Source: Bettongia penicillata ogilbyi (taxonomy: Eukaryota > Chordata > Mammalia > Diprotodontia > Potoroidae). Taken from it: a stretch of 64,000 nucleotides of DNA. Position numbers and translations under genes: made by a program. This document shows, piece after piece, positions 43,320-55,082 of the stretch. The DNA lies in NCBI GenBank assembly GCA_023548195.1, contig JAJHZJ010000269.1:496001-560000 (forward strand), given 5' to 3'. Numbering within the stretch: position 1 is the stretch's first letter; the number at the start of each line of letters is the position of its first letter. The notes below the pieces were generated by a model that saw only the letters and a program-made list of their open reading frames with translations, ran no database searches and was not told the origin of the DNA.

Positions 43320-45173
43320 ACATGTAACTGCAATTCAATTACCTACAATTTGCTATTCCTTTTAAATATGTAATAAATTAATAGTTTTTAATCTTTTTTC
43401 CTTCCTCCCTTTGCTCCTCAGGGATAGCTAGCATTAGACAAATGTTTCTGTATGTTTGTATGTGTGTGTGTGTGTGTGTGTGTTGATGTTCTACATATGT
43501 TTCTATTTATCAGTTTTTTCTCTGAATGAATATAGCATCTTTCTCATAAGTCCTTTCTATTTAATTTGAATACTCATAATAAGTAAAATGACTTACACAC
43601 TCAGAGTTTTTCTTAAAACAATATTGTTCTTATCATAGCTAGCATTCTCTAGGTTCTAACCATTTCACTGTTCATTGTGTTGAGCAAATCTACATTTTTT
43701 TTTAAATCATTGAGCTCATCATTTCTTATAGCACAGTAGTATTCCATCACATTCACATACCAGAGATCGCTCAGCCATTCCCCAATTGCCAGGCATCCAT
43801 GCAATTTCAATATCTTTGGTAGCAAAATAAGAGCTGCTGCAAATATTTTAGAATATATAAGCCCTTTTCCTATTTTTACCTAATCATCTTTGAAAAAAGA
43901 CCAAGTAATGGTATTGCTGGGTCAAAGGTCAAAGGCAGCATGGAAACACTTTGGGCAAAATTCAAAATTGCTCTCCAAAATGTGTACACAGTTGCACGAA
44001 CAGAAAATGTGTGCCAATATTTACACTTCCTCCAACACTTCTTTCCTCTCTTAAAATTTCAGCCAATTTGATGGGTGTACAATTATATCTTAAACCTGTT
44101 TTAATTTTCATTCCTCGAATCAAAGATGATTTAGAGAATTTTATATGATTATAAATTGTGCTTTTGTTATTTCTTCATTGGGAATCTTCCAGTTCATATC
44201 TTTTGACTATTTCTCAATCGGGGGAATAACTCATGTTCTCATAGATTTGATAATATTTTCTAAATATTTTAGATATTAGACCTTTATCTGACGAACTCCA
44301 TATAATTTTCTCTAAAATTTCTTTTTACCTACTGACCTTGGTTACAATTATTTTATCTGTAAAAATTTTGTTAGTTTAATTAAAACTTTAAAATAAATTT
44401 TAATAAAATATTTTACCTCAAATTAAGCTTTTTTAATATAACTCAAATTATCTATTAAATATTAACTAATTGTTATCTTACATATATAATTCTCAATATA
44501 AATATATAATTCTCAATTAGCTTAATGTAAAATTATTTTACAGCTCACAAAGTTTTATATGGCTTATTCATAAAGTATTCCCCCATCCATAAGTCAGATA
44601 TTTAATATGTTCTTTATTCTTCAAATTTGCATGTAATATCTCTTTTTTTCTAGGTTATATATCCATTTTGGTAAATCTTGGTAAACAGTGTAAGATCTTT
44701 ATAAATAGTGGTAAATCTTGGTAAATAGCGTAAGATCTTGATCTATGACCAATTTCCACCACACTACTTTCTAGCATTCCAAAAAAAGACAAATAATGAA
44801 CTCTTATCCCCAAAACCTGTCTTTACAATTGTCAAATGCAAGGTCACTATGATCATTTGCTCCTGTAAGTTATATATCCATTCTGTTCCGCTGAACTATC
44901 ATTCTATTTCTTAGACTGGACTGAAAATTACAGTTTTGAAAATTACTGCCTTATGACAATTACAGTTTGAAGATTACTGCCTTATGACTTAGTTTAAGTT
45001 TTACTACTGCTAAACTACCTTCCTTTCCATTTTTATTAGTTCTATTAATATTCTTGATATTTTTTTCCAAATGAATTTTGTTATTATATTTTCCAAATTG
45101 GTGAAAAATTTTGTGTAGTCTAATTGAAATTCCATTGAATATATAAATTAGTTTGTATGAAAACAATACATGC

Positions 45174-45180
<7 letters not shown>
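43320..45180 (-). mobile_element. L1, 3' UTR and ORF2 C-terminal part
   Basis: The plus strand reads the complement of an L1 3' UTR (TTTGCTCCTCAGGGATAGCT, a TG tract at 43458-43484, TTTATCAGTTTTTTCTCTGA, AGCACAGTAGTATTCCATCA). The ORF2 C-terminus follows (GGTATTGCTGGGTCAAAGGT, AAATTGCTCTCCAAAATG). A SINE at 45240 splits the element and it resumes at 45536. Confidence 0.8.

Positions 45181-45240
<60 letters not shown>
45178..45240. repeat. (TG)n microsatellite
   Basis: About 30 TG units at the junction between L1 and the SINE. Confidence 0.95.
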
Positions 45241-45242
<2 letters not shown>

Positions 45243-45535
45243 TCCTTCATTGCTGAAGAAGAACATGTTTTCAGAGAAATGATGACAGGACTTGCACTTG
45301 ACTTTGTTTTGAGTGAGGGAGAGCTGTGCAGGTCACCAGACTCACTTCTCCTCCAGAGCCATCTGAATCCAGTAACCTGATATTCATCAGGATTACTGGA
45401 GATGACTCAGAATGAGGCAATTAAGGTTAAGTAACTTGCCCAAGGTCACACAGCTAGTGAGTGTCAAGTGCCTGAGGTGAGAATTAAACTCAGTCCTCCT
45501 GACTCCTGCTTTATCCACTGCACCACCTATCTGCC
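45240..45535 (-). mobile_element. Composite SINE, full length: tRNA-like head and RTE-like tail
   Basis: On the minus strand the head contains a box A TGGTGCAGTGG (45515-45525) and a degenerate box B (about 45479-45490). A MIR-like core follows (complement AACTTGCCCAAGGTCACACA), then a body and the tail ATTTCTCTGAAAACATG with a GAAGGACAAAC end. It is the most complete SINE of this family in the window. Confidence 0.78.
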
Positions 45536-46000
45536 CATGTGTCTATATACATACATACACACATTTATATGCATGTATATATGTATATATTCTTAGAGTT
45601 ATTTAAGTGGTTTATCTCTTACCATTTATTTCCTGCAGGTTTTTATTTTTTGTTTTTAAGAATACTCCTGATTTACACCGAATTACTTTATATCCTGCTA
45701 CTTTTAGAAAATTGTTAATTTTTTCAACTAATGTTTTACTTGAGTTTTGGGGATTTTCTAAATATATCATCGTATCATCTACAAAAATATATTGTTTTAC
45801 TATCTCATTTCCCATTCTGATTCCGATTATTTCTCTTTTCTTCTCTTATTGCTATTGTTAGGATTTCTAATACAATATAGAATAATACTGGATATAAATA
45901 AATATGTTTGCGTATATATGTCTATATATGCATATAGAGAAAACATGAATATTAAACATTTTTTACTGAAAACAGAGCAATAAAAGGCTACTAAAGACAT
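45536..46000 (-). mobile_element. L1, ORF2 reverse transcriptase region (continuation)
   Basis: The L1 continues past the SINE. The minus-strand frame 45815-45612 holds the RT palm motif. The element fades after about 45900. Confidence 0.75.
45612..45890 (-). pseudogene. L1 reverse transcriptase fragment with FVDD motif
   Basis: The 67-codon frame reads YIFVDDTMIYLENPQNSSKT and then VAGYKVIRCKSGVFLKT. This is the palm motif C (F/Y-x-D-D) and following segment of L1 ORF2p. Both aspartates are kept, but only this small part of RT is open, so it is not functional. Confidence 0.82.
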
Positions 46001-46930
46001 ATAAAATTAATTAAAATTATAATTGATCTGTCAAAGAACATATAGAATAGAAATAGAAACAATAATTTCAGCAAATAGAATGAAAGAAATATCACAACAT
46101 ATATGTTAGGGGGACATAGACAAAACAATTCCAATTAGAAAATTTTTATCTCTAAGTAATTTTTTAAGTATAATTTATTTTTCTGTTCTCAACTTTCACT
46201 TCCACAAGAACTTGAATTCAAAATTTTATTCCCGTCTCTCCCCAACCCTCATCCCAGGACAGTATGCATCCATTCCCCACTTTCTTCCAATCTCTCCTCT
46301 CTTCTATTAACCCCCATTCTCCTATGCCCATCCTTCTCTTTTCCTGTAAGGCAAAATAGATTTCTACAGCTCATTGCCAGTACAACTTATTTCCTACTTG
46401 CATGATAAAACAATTTTTAATATTCATTATTAAAGCTTTGAGTTTCATGTTCTCTCCCTTCCTCCCACCCCACCAATTCTCATTGAGAAAACAAGCAATT
46501 CAGTATATGTCAAGTATGTGTATTCATGCAAAACACTTCCATAACAGATTGCAAAATGATGAACACATTTCCCCTGTCCTATCTTGCCCTCCATTTATTC
46601 CATCTTTCCTTCTGACCTGGCCTCCCGCAATAGTGTTTGGGTCTGATTATCCCTTTCCCCAATTTCCTGTCCTTTCTATTATCTTTTCTTTCCTATCTCT
46701 GCCCCCCACCCCCGCCTTCCTGCAGGGCAAAAAAAGATTTCCATATCCAACTGTGTGTTTGATTCCTTCCTAAAGCCAAATCTCATTAGAGTAAGGCCCA
46801 CTTAATTCTTTTCATCCCCCAGCTCTTCCCCTCCATCAAAGAAACTCTTTCTTGCCTCTGTCATGTGATATGATTTCCTACCTTTCACGACTCATTTTCT
46901 CTTACTCCTAGTACAATCCACTCAAAAATA

Positions 46931-46942
46931 AATTTTACTTTT
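46931..46942 (+). repeat. Target-site duplication of SINE dimer, left
   Basis: AATTTTACTTTT here is repeated exactly at 47263-47274. Confidence 0.85.
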
Positions 46943-47262
46943 CATCCTTTGTTGCAGAAGACCATGCCATCATAGAAATGATGACATAACTTGCACTTGA
47001 CTTTGTTTTGAGTGAGGGAGGGCTATGCAAGGTCCATCGGACTCATTCTCCTCCAAAGGGGCCAAGGTCTCCCAGTGAATCCTGAGTAATCTCTAGTCAT
47101 CCTGAGTAATATCAGGTCACTGGATTCAGATGGCTCTGAAAGAGCAATAAGCCTGGTAACCTTGTGCCTCACTCAAAACAAAGTCAAGTGCAAGTCATGT
47201 CATCATTTCTCCATTGGCATGGTCTTCTTCAGCACTGAAGGATTAGCACAACAACAAAAACC
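46943..47262. mobile_element. Inverted SINE dimer (foldback) within one target-site duplication
   Basis: The left arm (about 46945-47055) is the complement of the SINE 3' part and the right arm (about 47130-47250) is the same part forward, ending in an ACAACAACAAAAACC tail. Between them is a ~75-base stretch present only in the forward copy. The whole unit is flanked by one exact 12-base duplication, so it appears to have been inserted in one event. Confidence 0.8.
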
Positions 47263-47274
47263 AATTTTACTTTT
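47263..47274 (+). repeat. Target-site duplication of SINE dimer, right
   Basis: AATTTTACTTTT, identical to 46931-46942; the HAL1 3' UTR text continues after it. Confidence 0.85.
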
Positions 47275-47649
47275 AGGCAATCACCCTTCATATTCACCTA
47301 ACTCTGTGCCCTCTGTCTATGTATGTGTGTGTGTGTGTGTATATATAAACCTAAGTACATATGCACATCTACATATACATAATATTCACATGAAACCATA
47401 CTCATATACATCTACATCTATATATACACATATGCATATTCACATGCATACATACACATACACACTTATGTACACATATAGAAAGACACACAAGTATGTG
47501 TATGTATGTATGTATGTATGTATATTATTTCTCACTACCTTAACACTGAAAAAGTTCGCATGATTTACAAATATCTTTCAATGTAGGAATATAAGCAGTT
47601 AAACTTCAATGAGTTCATTATGGCTTCTCTTTCCCGTTTACCTTTTCAT

Positions 47650-48739
47650 GTTTCTCTTGATTCTTGTATCTGGACGTTAAATTTTCTATTCAGCTCTGGT
47701 CTTTTCAACAAGAATACTTCAAAGTCCTCTGTTTCATTGAATGGCCATTCTTTCCCTGATTTATTATACTCACTTTTGCTGGGTAGGTGATTCTTGCTTT
47801 TAATCCTATTTCTATTGACCTCTGAATATCATATTCCAACCCCTTTGATCCCTTTGTGCAGAAGCTGCTAAATCCTGCATTATCCTGATTGTATTTCCCC
47901 AATACTTGAATTATTTCTTTCTAGCTGCTTGTAATATTTTCTCCCTGACCTGAGAACTCTGGAACTTGGCTAAAGTAATCCTAGGATGATTCCTTTTCAT
48001 GTCCCTTTCAGGAGGTCATCAGTGAATTCTTTCCATTTCCATTTTAGCCTCTGGTTCTAGAATATCAGGGCAGTATTCTTTGACAATTTCTTGGAATATG
48101 AGGTCTAGGCTATTTGTTTTTCGTGATTTTCAGGTAGTCCAATCATTTTAAAATTATCTCCCCTGGGTCTATTTCCCAGATCTGTTGTTTCTCCAATGAG
48201 ATATTTCATATTGACTCGTATTTTTTTCATTCTTTCAGTTTTGTTTCATAATTTCTTGACTTATAGTGCCATTAGCTTCCATCTGCTTCATTCTAATTTT
48301 TAAAGAACTATTTTCTTCAGTGAGCTTTTGGACCTCCTTTTCCATTTGGCCAATTCTGCTCTTTAAGACTTTGTTCTCCTTATTGGATTTTTGGACCTCC
48401 TTTGCCATTTGTCTTAGTATATTTTTAAAAGTGTTAAATTTTTGAATATTTGGGGGGCTCTCCTTTAGTAAGCTATTTATTTTTTTGTCATGAATTTTTT
48501 GCATTGCTTTCATTTCCCTTCACAACTTTTCCTCCACTTCTAATATTTTATTTTCAAAATATATTTTGATCTCTTCAATTGTCTGAGACCATTGCATTGT
48601 CTTTGGATGTGAGAGCCATGACCATGTTGTCTTCTTATAATTGTATGATTTGCTCTTCCTCATTTGAAAAGATAGAAAAAAATACCTATTTACTAAGAAA
48701 GTAGCCTTCTATAATCGTATTTTTCATGTGTTGGGACAT
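47650..48739 (-). pseudogene. HAL1 ORF1, full span, frameshifted
   Basis: Former start ATG at 48739 (MSQHMKNTI...). The coiled coil at 48513-48235 is open (NILRQMAKEVQKSNKENKVL, SRIGQMEKEVQKLTEENSSL). The RRM and C-terminal domains follow in other frames (IGLKARITYPAKVSIINQG at 47815-47755). Several stops make it non-functional. Confidence 0.82.
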
Positions 48740-49490
48740 TTTCCCATCCAAGTACTCCACTTTTGAATCTTTTGTGAAGCAGAAGGTATACTATCCCAGG
48801 TTTCAGAGATTTTGTGCACACTGATCCCTGTAATATCTCCAGGAACCTGTAGCTTTCCAGGTCCTCTAAATTGATATAGTCAAGGGACAGTTGTTGCTCC
48901 TCTCCTGCTCTGTGCTTTGTTCTGTGGGCAACCAAAAGTGCTCCTTTTTGCCCTGGAACTGCGAATATGATTCCCTCTCCACAGCCAACCCTTTGCACTG
49001 CCACACTAGGGATCCTCCTCACCCCAGGAGTGTCATTCAGGACTGACACCCAGATGAGCTACTGATTTCCCCAATGCCTATAGACTGAGAGTTCCAGAAG
49101 TGTACACTGCAATTACAATGACTGTTGCTGCCTTGGGATCAGGGTTAAGGTGGGACCAAGCTCCCTATCACCCAGGTGAAAGAGCTTTCTCACTAACATT
49201 TGAAGCTGTTTTTGGAGTTTGAGAAATCTGCAGACCATATCAGCTGCCTGTGATTCCATACCTGAAGACCTGCTCCTGTACAATTCTGTCTCTGTTGGTG
49301 AGGACTCAGCTGGACTGGGCTTTGCTCTAAGCCTAATGTGATAGACCCATTCTGTCTACCTTCCAGGCTACCTTGGGCTTAAATTTGTTTCACTCTCTCA
49401 TTTTGTGGCACTTTTACAGGTATTTTAAGTGCTCTGGGAGGAGAGCTAGATCAGATCTGTGTTTCTACTTCACCATTTTTGATTTGACCT

Positions 49491-50117
49491 CTAAATCATT
49501 TCAAAAGGGAAAGATGAACAGATCCATTTACTAGGTGAAAAATGTTCATTCCTCTATTATCCTGAGAACTAAAGAAGGCATTTATATATCTATATATATA
49601 AATTTAAATTGAATAAATAAAATGAAGTAGTTTTTAAATAAAACAGATATTCTAAACACCTATGACATTTAAAAGAAGTAAACCAAATTTGCCTAAAACA
49701 ATGAAACAGAGAAATTTTCTCCAATAAATAAAAAAAACAAAGTATATGGATAGGCAGCTATAGTGTTTGCTATTATTGTCATAATCATGGTCATTGCTGT
49801 TATGGTTACTGTTGTTCCTGTAATTCTTTCTTAATCTCAGGTCTGCCCTTGAACAGACTGGAGGTATATCAAAATTAATAAGACCAATATCAGTTGGTTG
49901 ACTAGGATTTTTTCTAATTTTTTCCATTTTTACAACTTGAGACATTTCTGTCCTCCTTTGTCACCCTGATAGCTTTTAGCATTCAAAAGTTCATCATATT
50001 ATTGTTAGACTATTCACTCAATTGACTTGGATTTCTACAAATATTTTTAAACTCTGAATCACTAATGATGAAGAAAATGAATATTTATTCAAATTTGAGT
50101 TTCCATCTCACATTTAT
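49491..50117. other. No recognised gene or repeat
   Basis: AT-rich sequence with a short AT run near 49580-49600. The 97-codon minus frame (49945-49652) resembles no known family. Confidence 0.45.
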
Positions 50118-50240
50118 TAGATGCTAAATTCACTGAGGGTACATGCTGCTTTTTACTTCTTTTGTATTCCCAGAACTGAATACTGTTTGTGGAACATAAA
50201 AGGTGCTTAATATCTGTTTATTTGTTAATTGACATACTTT
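50118..50240 (+). mobile_element. SINE 3' part (MIR/CORE type)
   Basis: TTTTGTATTCCCAGAACTGA followed by AAAAGGTGCTTAATATCTGT and TTGTTAATTGACATAC is the usual end of such SINEs ('cacatagtaggtgcttaataaatg'). Confidence 0.65.
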
Positions 50241-50244
50241 AGTA

Positions 50245-50345
50245 GTAAATATGACAAAAAAAGAAAATGGCAAATGCTGAAGGGGCATGGGAAAAATAGA
50301 TATACTGGATAACTCTTGGTAGAACAATGAATTTATCATTCCATT
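50245..50345 (+). mobile_element. L1 ORF2 C-terminal scrap
   Basis: GACAAAAAAAGAAAATGGCA, AATGCTGAAGGGGCATGGGA and a decayed 'gttggtggaa' block match the L1 ORF2 zinc-knuckle-like region. Confidence 0.6.
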
Positions 50346-51700
50346 CTTTTTAAGTATTATTTTGATATATTTTACTTCATTAAATAATTCCCGGTGTCAT
50401 GTAAAAAATAACGTCCTTTTTAAAAAGAAATTTCACATTCTTTCCCTAACTCCTACTCTTCCCACCTCCTTGTGAAGATAAGCAATTTGATATCAATTAA
50501 AATGTAAAGTCTTAAAAATTTATTTCCATATTAGCTACATTGCAAAAATAAAATCAAACAGTTTCCTTCAATCAACCTTCAGAATTTACCAGTTCTGTCT
50601 TTGGAGACGAAGAAGATTTTTCTTCATAGGTCTTTTGGAACTGTCTTGGATCTTTTTCTTGATCTGAGTACCTAAGTATTTCACAGCTGATCATCATTAA
50701 AATATTGCGCTTACTCTATACTGTTCCACTGGTTCTGATCACTTAAATCTCAATTAATTCATATATATTTATAAGGTTTTTCTGATATCTTTTAGCACAA
50801 TAATATTCCATCATATATCACAACTCCTTTACTCATTCCCAAATTGATTAACATCAACCCCATTTGCAATTCTTTACCAAATCCAAAGTACTTCTACAAA
50901 TATTTTCGTACAAATAATTTTCCCCCTTTTATTTCTTTGGGATATAAACGGGATAGTAGTATTACAGGATCAAAGGGTACACCAAAATTTATAACCCTTT
51001 GGGCACAGTTCCACATTGTTCTAAAAATGGAAAGACTAGTAGACAATAGGAAAATAATGAATCTGTTCTTCTATGTCCCCTCCACAGCACTGAAAAAGTA
51101 AATTAACTTGTATAGAATTGGAATTTTTATTACACTGCTTCATCCACCCAAAGACAATTAATATTGCTTGATTTGTTTAGACCTGTATGCATTTGCATGA
51201 AAGGTATTTTATAATTAAGTTCATATACTTCTTGAGTTTATTTTTAGACATCGACTTCCAAGTATTTTACGTTGTCTGCAAGTATTTTAAATGGAATTAC
51301 TCTTTTTATCCCTTAGTGTTGGGTTTTGTTGGTTGTATATAATTTATGAGGATGATTTTATATTCTGCAACATTGCTAAAGTTATTTCAAATAATTTTAA
51401 CTGATTTTTTTAGTATTCTTCCAGTATGTCATCATATCATCTGCAGAGTGAGTTTTCTCTCCTCACTGTCTTTTGTCATTGATTGAATATCATTGTCTTG
51501 TTATAACTAGCCATTTCTAATACAATATTGTGTAATAGTGATGATCGTAAGACATCGTTCACCACTGATTTTATTTGGAAGATTTCAAGTTATCCCCATT
51601 AGAGATAATTCTTGCCTTTGATTTAAGATAGATACTACATTAATTTTAAGAAAAGTTCAATTTATTTCTAAGTTTCCTAAGGTTTAATGAAAATGAGCGT
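50346..51700 (-). mobile_element. Old L1, 3' part and RT region
   Basis: The plus strand reads the complement of an old L1: a 3' UTR (50380-50580, similar to 10300-10500), TAGCACAATAATATTCCATC near 50796, and GGATCAAAGGGTACACC with CCCTTTGGGCACAGTTCCAC near 51000. The RT region follows near 51430 (TCATCATATCATCTGCAGAG, complement of an F-A-D-D-like motif). No frame is open. Confidence 0.68.
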
Positions 51701-51884
51701 TGGGGATTTTTAATTTTATTTTCCCTAGGTTTTCTTTTTTCAAATTACTTGTACAATCCATTGATTTGTCTTTTACTCGACTTTTATTGTTGCATGTGTC
51801 TATAGATATAAATTTTCATCTGAGTATAATTTTGACTGGCTCCTACAAATTTTTGAAATTTTCTGACTCTTCTTTTTTTAATTT

Positions 51885-52199
51885 TAATTTTTAATATATA
51901 ATTTATTTATCAATTCTCACCATTCACTTCCATAAAAATTTGAATTCAAAATTTTCTCCCCATCTCTCACTCCCACACAAACCAACCTTTACTCTAGTCT
52001 CTTCTCCTTTCTATTACTCACACCTCTTTCATTCTTCTTCTCCTCTGTTTTCCTGTAGAGCTAAACAGATTCCTATTGTCCATTGCATGTATATCTTAAT
52101 TTCAAATTGCTAGCTAAAACAATTTCTTACTTTCATTCTGAAAGCATTCAGTTCTCTCCCACCATCCCCACCAACGCTCACTGAGGAAACAGGCAATAC
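51885..52199 (-). mobile_element. Old HAL1, 3' end (left piece of split element)
   Basis: Complement of a HAL1 tail (TTCACTTCCATAAAAATTTG near 51924) and 3' UTR. It is interrupted at GGAAACAGGCAATAC (52185-52199), which reappears at 55083. Confidence 0.82.
52185..52199 (+). repeat. Target-site duplication of nested HAL1, left
   Basis: GGAAACAGGCAATAC here and GGAAACAAGCAATTC at 55083-55097, with 13 of 15 bases the same. Confidence 0.87.
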
Positions 52200-53246
52200 T
52201 TTTTATTTTTATTTTATATTTTTTAATATAAATTTATTTATTTAACATTTTACATTCATTTTCACAAAATTTTGGGTTCCAAATTTTCTCCCCTTTTATC
52301 CCCTCCCCCCACCCCAACAACGAGCATTCTAATTATCCCTATCACCAATATGTCCTCTCTTCTATCACCCCTCCCTTCTCTTGTCCCCATCTTCTCTTTG
52401 TCCTGTAGAGCCAGATGACTTTCTATTCCCCATTAACTGTATTTCTTATTTCCTAGTAGCAAGAACAATACTCAACAGTTGTTCCTAAAATTTTGAGTTC
52501 CAAATTCTCCCCCTCCCTCCCTCCCCACCCATTCCCTTTGGGAAGGCAGGCAATTCAATATAGGCCATATCTGTGTAGTTTTGCAAATGACTTCCATAAT
52601 AGTCAGGTTGTGTAAGACTAACTGTATTTCCCTCCGTTCTATCCTGCCCCCAATTTTTCTATTCTGTCTTTTGATCCTGTCCCTCCCCAAGAGTGTTGAC
52701 TTCAAATTGCTCCCTCCTCCCATTGCCCTCCCTTCCATCGTCCCTCCCTCCCTGCTTATCTCTTTCTTCCCCATTTTTCTGTACTGTAAGATAGGTTTTC
52801 ATACCAAAATGAGTGTGCATTTTATTCCTTCCTTTAGTCGAATGTGATGAGGGTAAACTTCTTGGTTTTTTTTCAGCTCTGCTCTTTTTCACTCCACTAA
52901 AAAGTCTTCTGCTTGCCTCTTGAATGACATATAATTACCCCATTTCATTTCATCCTCCTTCCTCCCACTACATTTCTCTCTCACCATTTACCTTAATTTC
53001 TTTTAAGATATGGTCCCATCCTATTCAATTCACTCTGTGCTCTCTGTCTCTGTATGTGCCTGCATGTGTGTATGTGCATGTGTGTACGTGTGTGTGTGTA
53101 TGTGTGTGTGTGGTGCCACCAAATACCGGGATACTGAAAAATTTTAAGAGTTACAAATATTGTCTTTCCATGTAGGAATGTAAACAGTTCACTTTTGGTA
53201 AGTCCCTTATGACTTCTCTTTGCTGTTTACTTTTTCATGCTTCTTC

Positions 53247-54347
53247 TCATTCTTGTCTTTGAAAGTCAAATTTTCTTTTCAGCTCTGGTCTTTTCATCAA
53301 GAATCCTTGAAAGTCCTCTGTTTCATTGAAAGACCATATTATCCCCTGAAGTATTATACTCAGTTTTGCTGGGTAGGTGATTCTTGGTTTGAGTCCTAGT
53401 TCCCTTGACTTCTGGAATATCCTATTCCATGCCCTTCGATCCCTTAATGTAGAAACTGCTAGATATTGAGTTGTCCAGATTCTATTTCCATAATACTGGA
53501 ATTGTTTCTTTCTAGCTGCTTGCAATATTTTCTCCTTGACCTGGGAATTCTGGAATTTGACCACAATGTCCCTAGGAGTTTCTCTTTTTGGATCTCTTTG
53601 AGGCAGTGATCGATGGATTCTTTCAATACTTATTTTGCCCTCTGGTACTAGAATATCAGGGCAGCTTTCCTCGATAATTTCATGGAAGATGATGTCTAGA
53701 CTCTTTTTTTGATCGTGACTTTCAGGTAGTCCCATAAATTTTAAATTGTCTCTCCTGGATCTATTTTCCAGGTCAGTTGTTTTTCCAATGAGATATTTCA
53801 CATTCTCTTCCATTTTTTCATTCTTTCAGTTTTGTTTTGTGATTTCTTGGTTTCTCAGAAAGTCATTAGCCTCCATCTGTTCCACTCTAATTTTGAGAGA
53901 ACTGTTATCTTCAGTGAGCTTTTGAACCTCTTTTTCCATTTGACTAATTCTGCTTTTGGAAGCATTCTTCTTCTCATTGGCTTTTTGAACCTCTTTTGCC
54001 AATTGAGTTAGCCTATTTTTCAAGGTGTTATTTTCTTCTGCATTTTTTTGGCTCTCCTTTAACAAGGTGTTGACCCGTTTTTCATACTTTTCTTGCATCT
54101 CTCTCATTTCTCTTCCCAGTTTTTCCTCCACCTGTCTAACTTGACTTTCAAAATCTTTTTTGACCTCTTCCCTGGCCTGAGCCCACCAGATATCCAGCTG
54201 GAATGTCTGGAATACAGATGCCCCGACCTCCATGTCTTTTCCTGATGGTAAGAATTGTTTCTCATCATCAGAATTGAAAGGCGGGAATATCTGTACCCCA
54301 CCAAAGTAGCTCTGTATAGTCTTATTTTTCTTCCCTTTTCTGGGCAT
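53247..54347 (-). pseudogene. HAL1 ORF1, nearly intact, one internal stop
   Basis: The start ATG at 54347 gives MPRKGKKNKTIQSYF. Residues about 75-165 are coiled coil (LKNRLTQLAKEVQKANEKKN; SRISQMEKEVQKLTEDNSSL). The RRM starts near residue 197 (LENRSRRDNLKFMGLPESHD), and the C-terminal domain has SIERIHRSLPQRDPKRETP, ILQAARKKQFQYYG and TYPAKLSIIL. The frame is continuous over 367 codons apart from one TGA (53826-53828), where related copies have a Gln codon. No frameshift is present. This makes it the best-preserved HAL1 ORF1 here, and one that decayed recently. Confidence 0.92.
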
Positions 54348-55082
54348 TTTCCCAGCTTGACTTGACTTGACTTCTGAGTCAAGACTTGACTTCTGAGATT
54401 CCTGTCCACCCCTGCCTAGATATGCCCAGCTAGTGCTTGGGGTCTGAGATTCAAATGGGCTTTCTGCAGCAGGCGTGACTGCTTTTCAATGTGAGCTTAA
54501 GTTCTGGTGCTTGGGTGGGGGCAGGGCCGCCTCCTAGGCTCAGTTTCCTCAGCAGCTTTTTGCAGAAACCTTCAGTAATGGAGCAGGTGGGGGCAGGGCC
54601 GCCTCCCAGGCTCAGTTACCTCAGGGGGTTTGTGCAGAAATCTTCGGTAATTGCCCTGAACTTCTGCCTGCTGCTCCGGAAGTTCTGGGCTGCCGCCTCT
54701 GCCTCTGCCATTGCCTCCTGAGGGGGCCGAGACACCCTGCTCCCCTCTTGGCCAGCCCAGAAGTCTCTCTCACTGACCTGTGTGCCTGTGGGTAGAGGGA
54801 CCTTCGCAGCCACAGGAGGTTCCATCCCTGAAGCCTGCTCGGATCTCCTATGGGGCCGTGCAGCCAGGGAAGCACAGGGATGGACTCCCCTGTCCGGAGC
54901 AGGATGGACCGCTAGGGACTGCTCTCTAGGGCTCTCTGGAACGGAGATCTTTTCCACTGTGTTTCTGTGTGCCTTGTAGAGCTTCAGAATTTGTGGAGAG
55001 TTCTTTTTGCAGGAAATATATGGGCTGTGGGTTCAGAGCTAGCATACGTGAGTTTTTCTACTCTGCCATCTTGGCTCCTACC
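54348..55082 (-). promoter_or_regulatory. HAL1 type-A 5' UTR with two tandem monomers
   Basis: GC-rich leader. Two imperfect copies of a 72-base unit lie at about 54515-54656, with the same CCTCC(C/T)AGGCTCAGTT, TGCAGAAA and TTC(A/G)GTAAT blocks as the three units in the copy at 7231-7455. The YY1-like CAAGATGGCAG lies at the 5' end (about 55064-55074). The promoter role is inferred. Confidence 0.65.

Larger units (their letters stand above)
46150..49490 (-). mobile_element. HAL1-like element type B, near full length, split by a SINE dimer
   Basis: The 3' tail complement begins at about 46150 (TTCACTTCCACAAGAACTTG near 46195), with the 3' UTR up to 46942. The SINE dimer is at 46943-47262, then the rest of the 3' UTR with TG and TATG tracts, ORF1 (48739-47650) and the 5' UTR to about 49490. 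Without the SINE it is about 3.0 kb. Confidence 0.84.
52200..55082 (-). mobile_element. Full-length HAL1-like element, type A, nested in older HAL1
   Basis: On the minus strand it starts at 55082 (GGTAGGAGCCAAGATGGCAG). It has a GC-rich 5' UTR with two tandem monomers, an ORF1 open except for one stop, a 3' UTR with a TG/CA tract, and an A-rich tail at 52200. Its length of 2.88 kb and the target-site duplications show a complete element. It closely resembles the copy at 4974-7943, so the two are the same subfamily. Confidence 0.9.
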
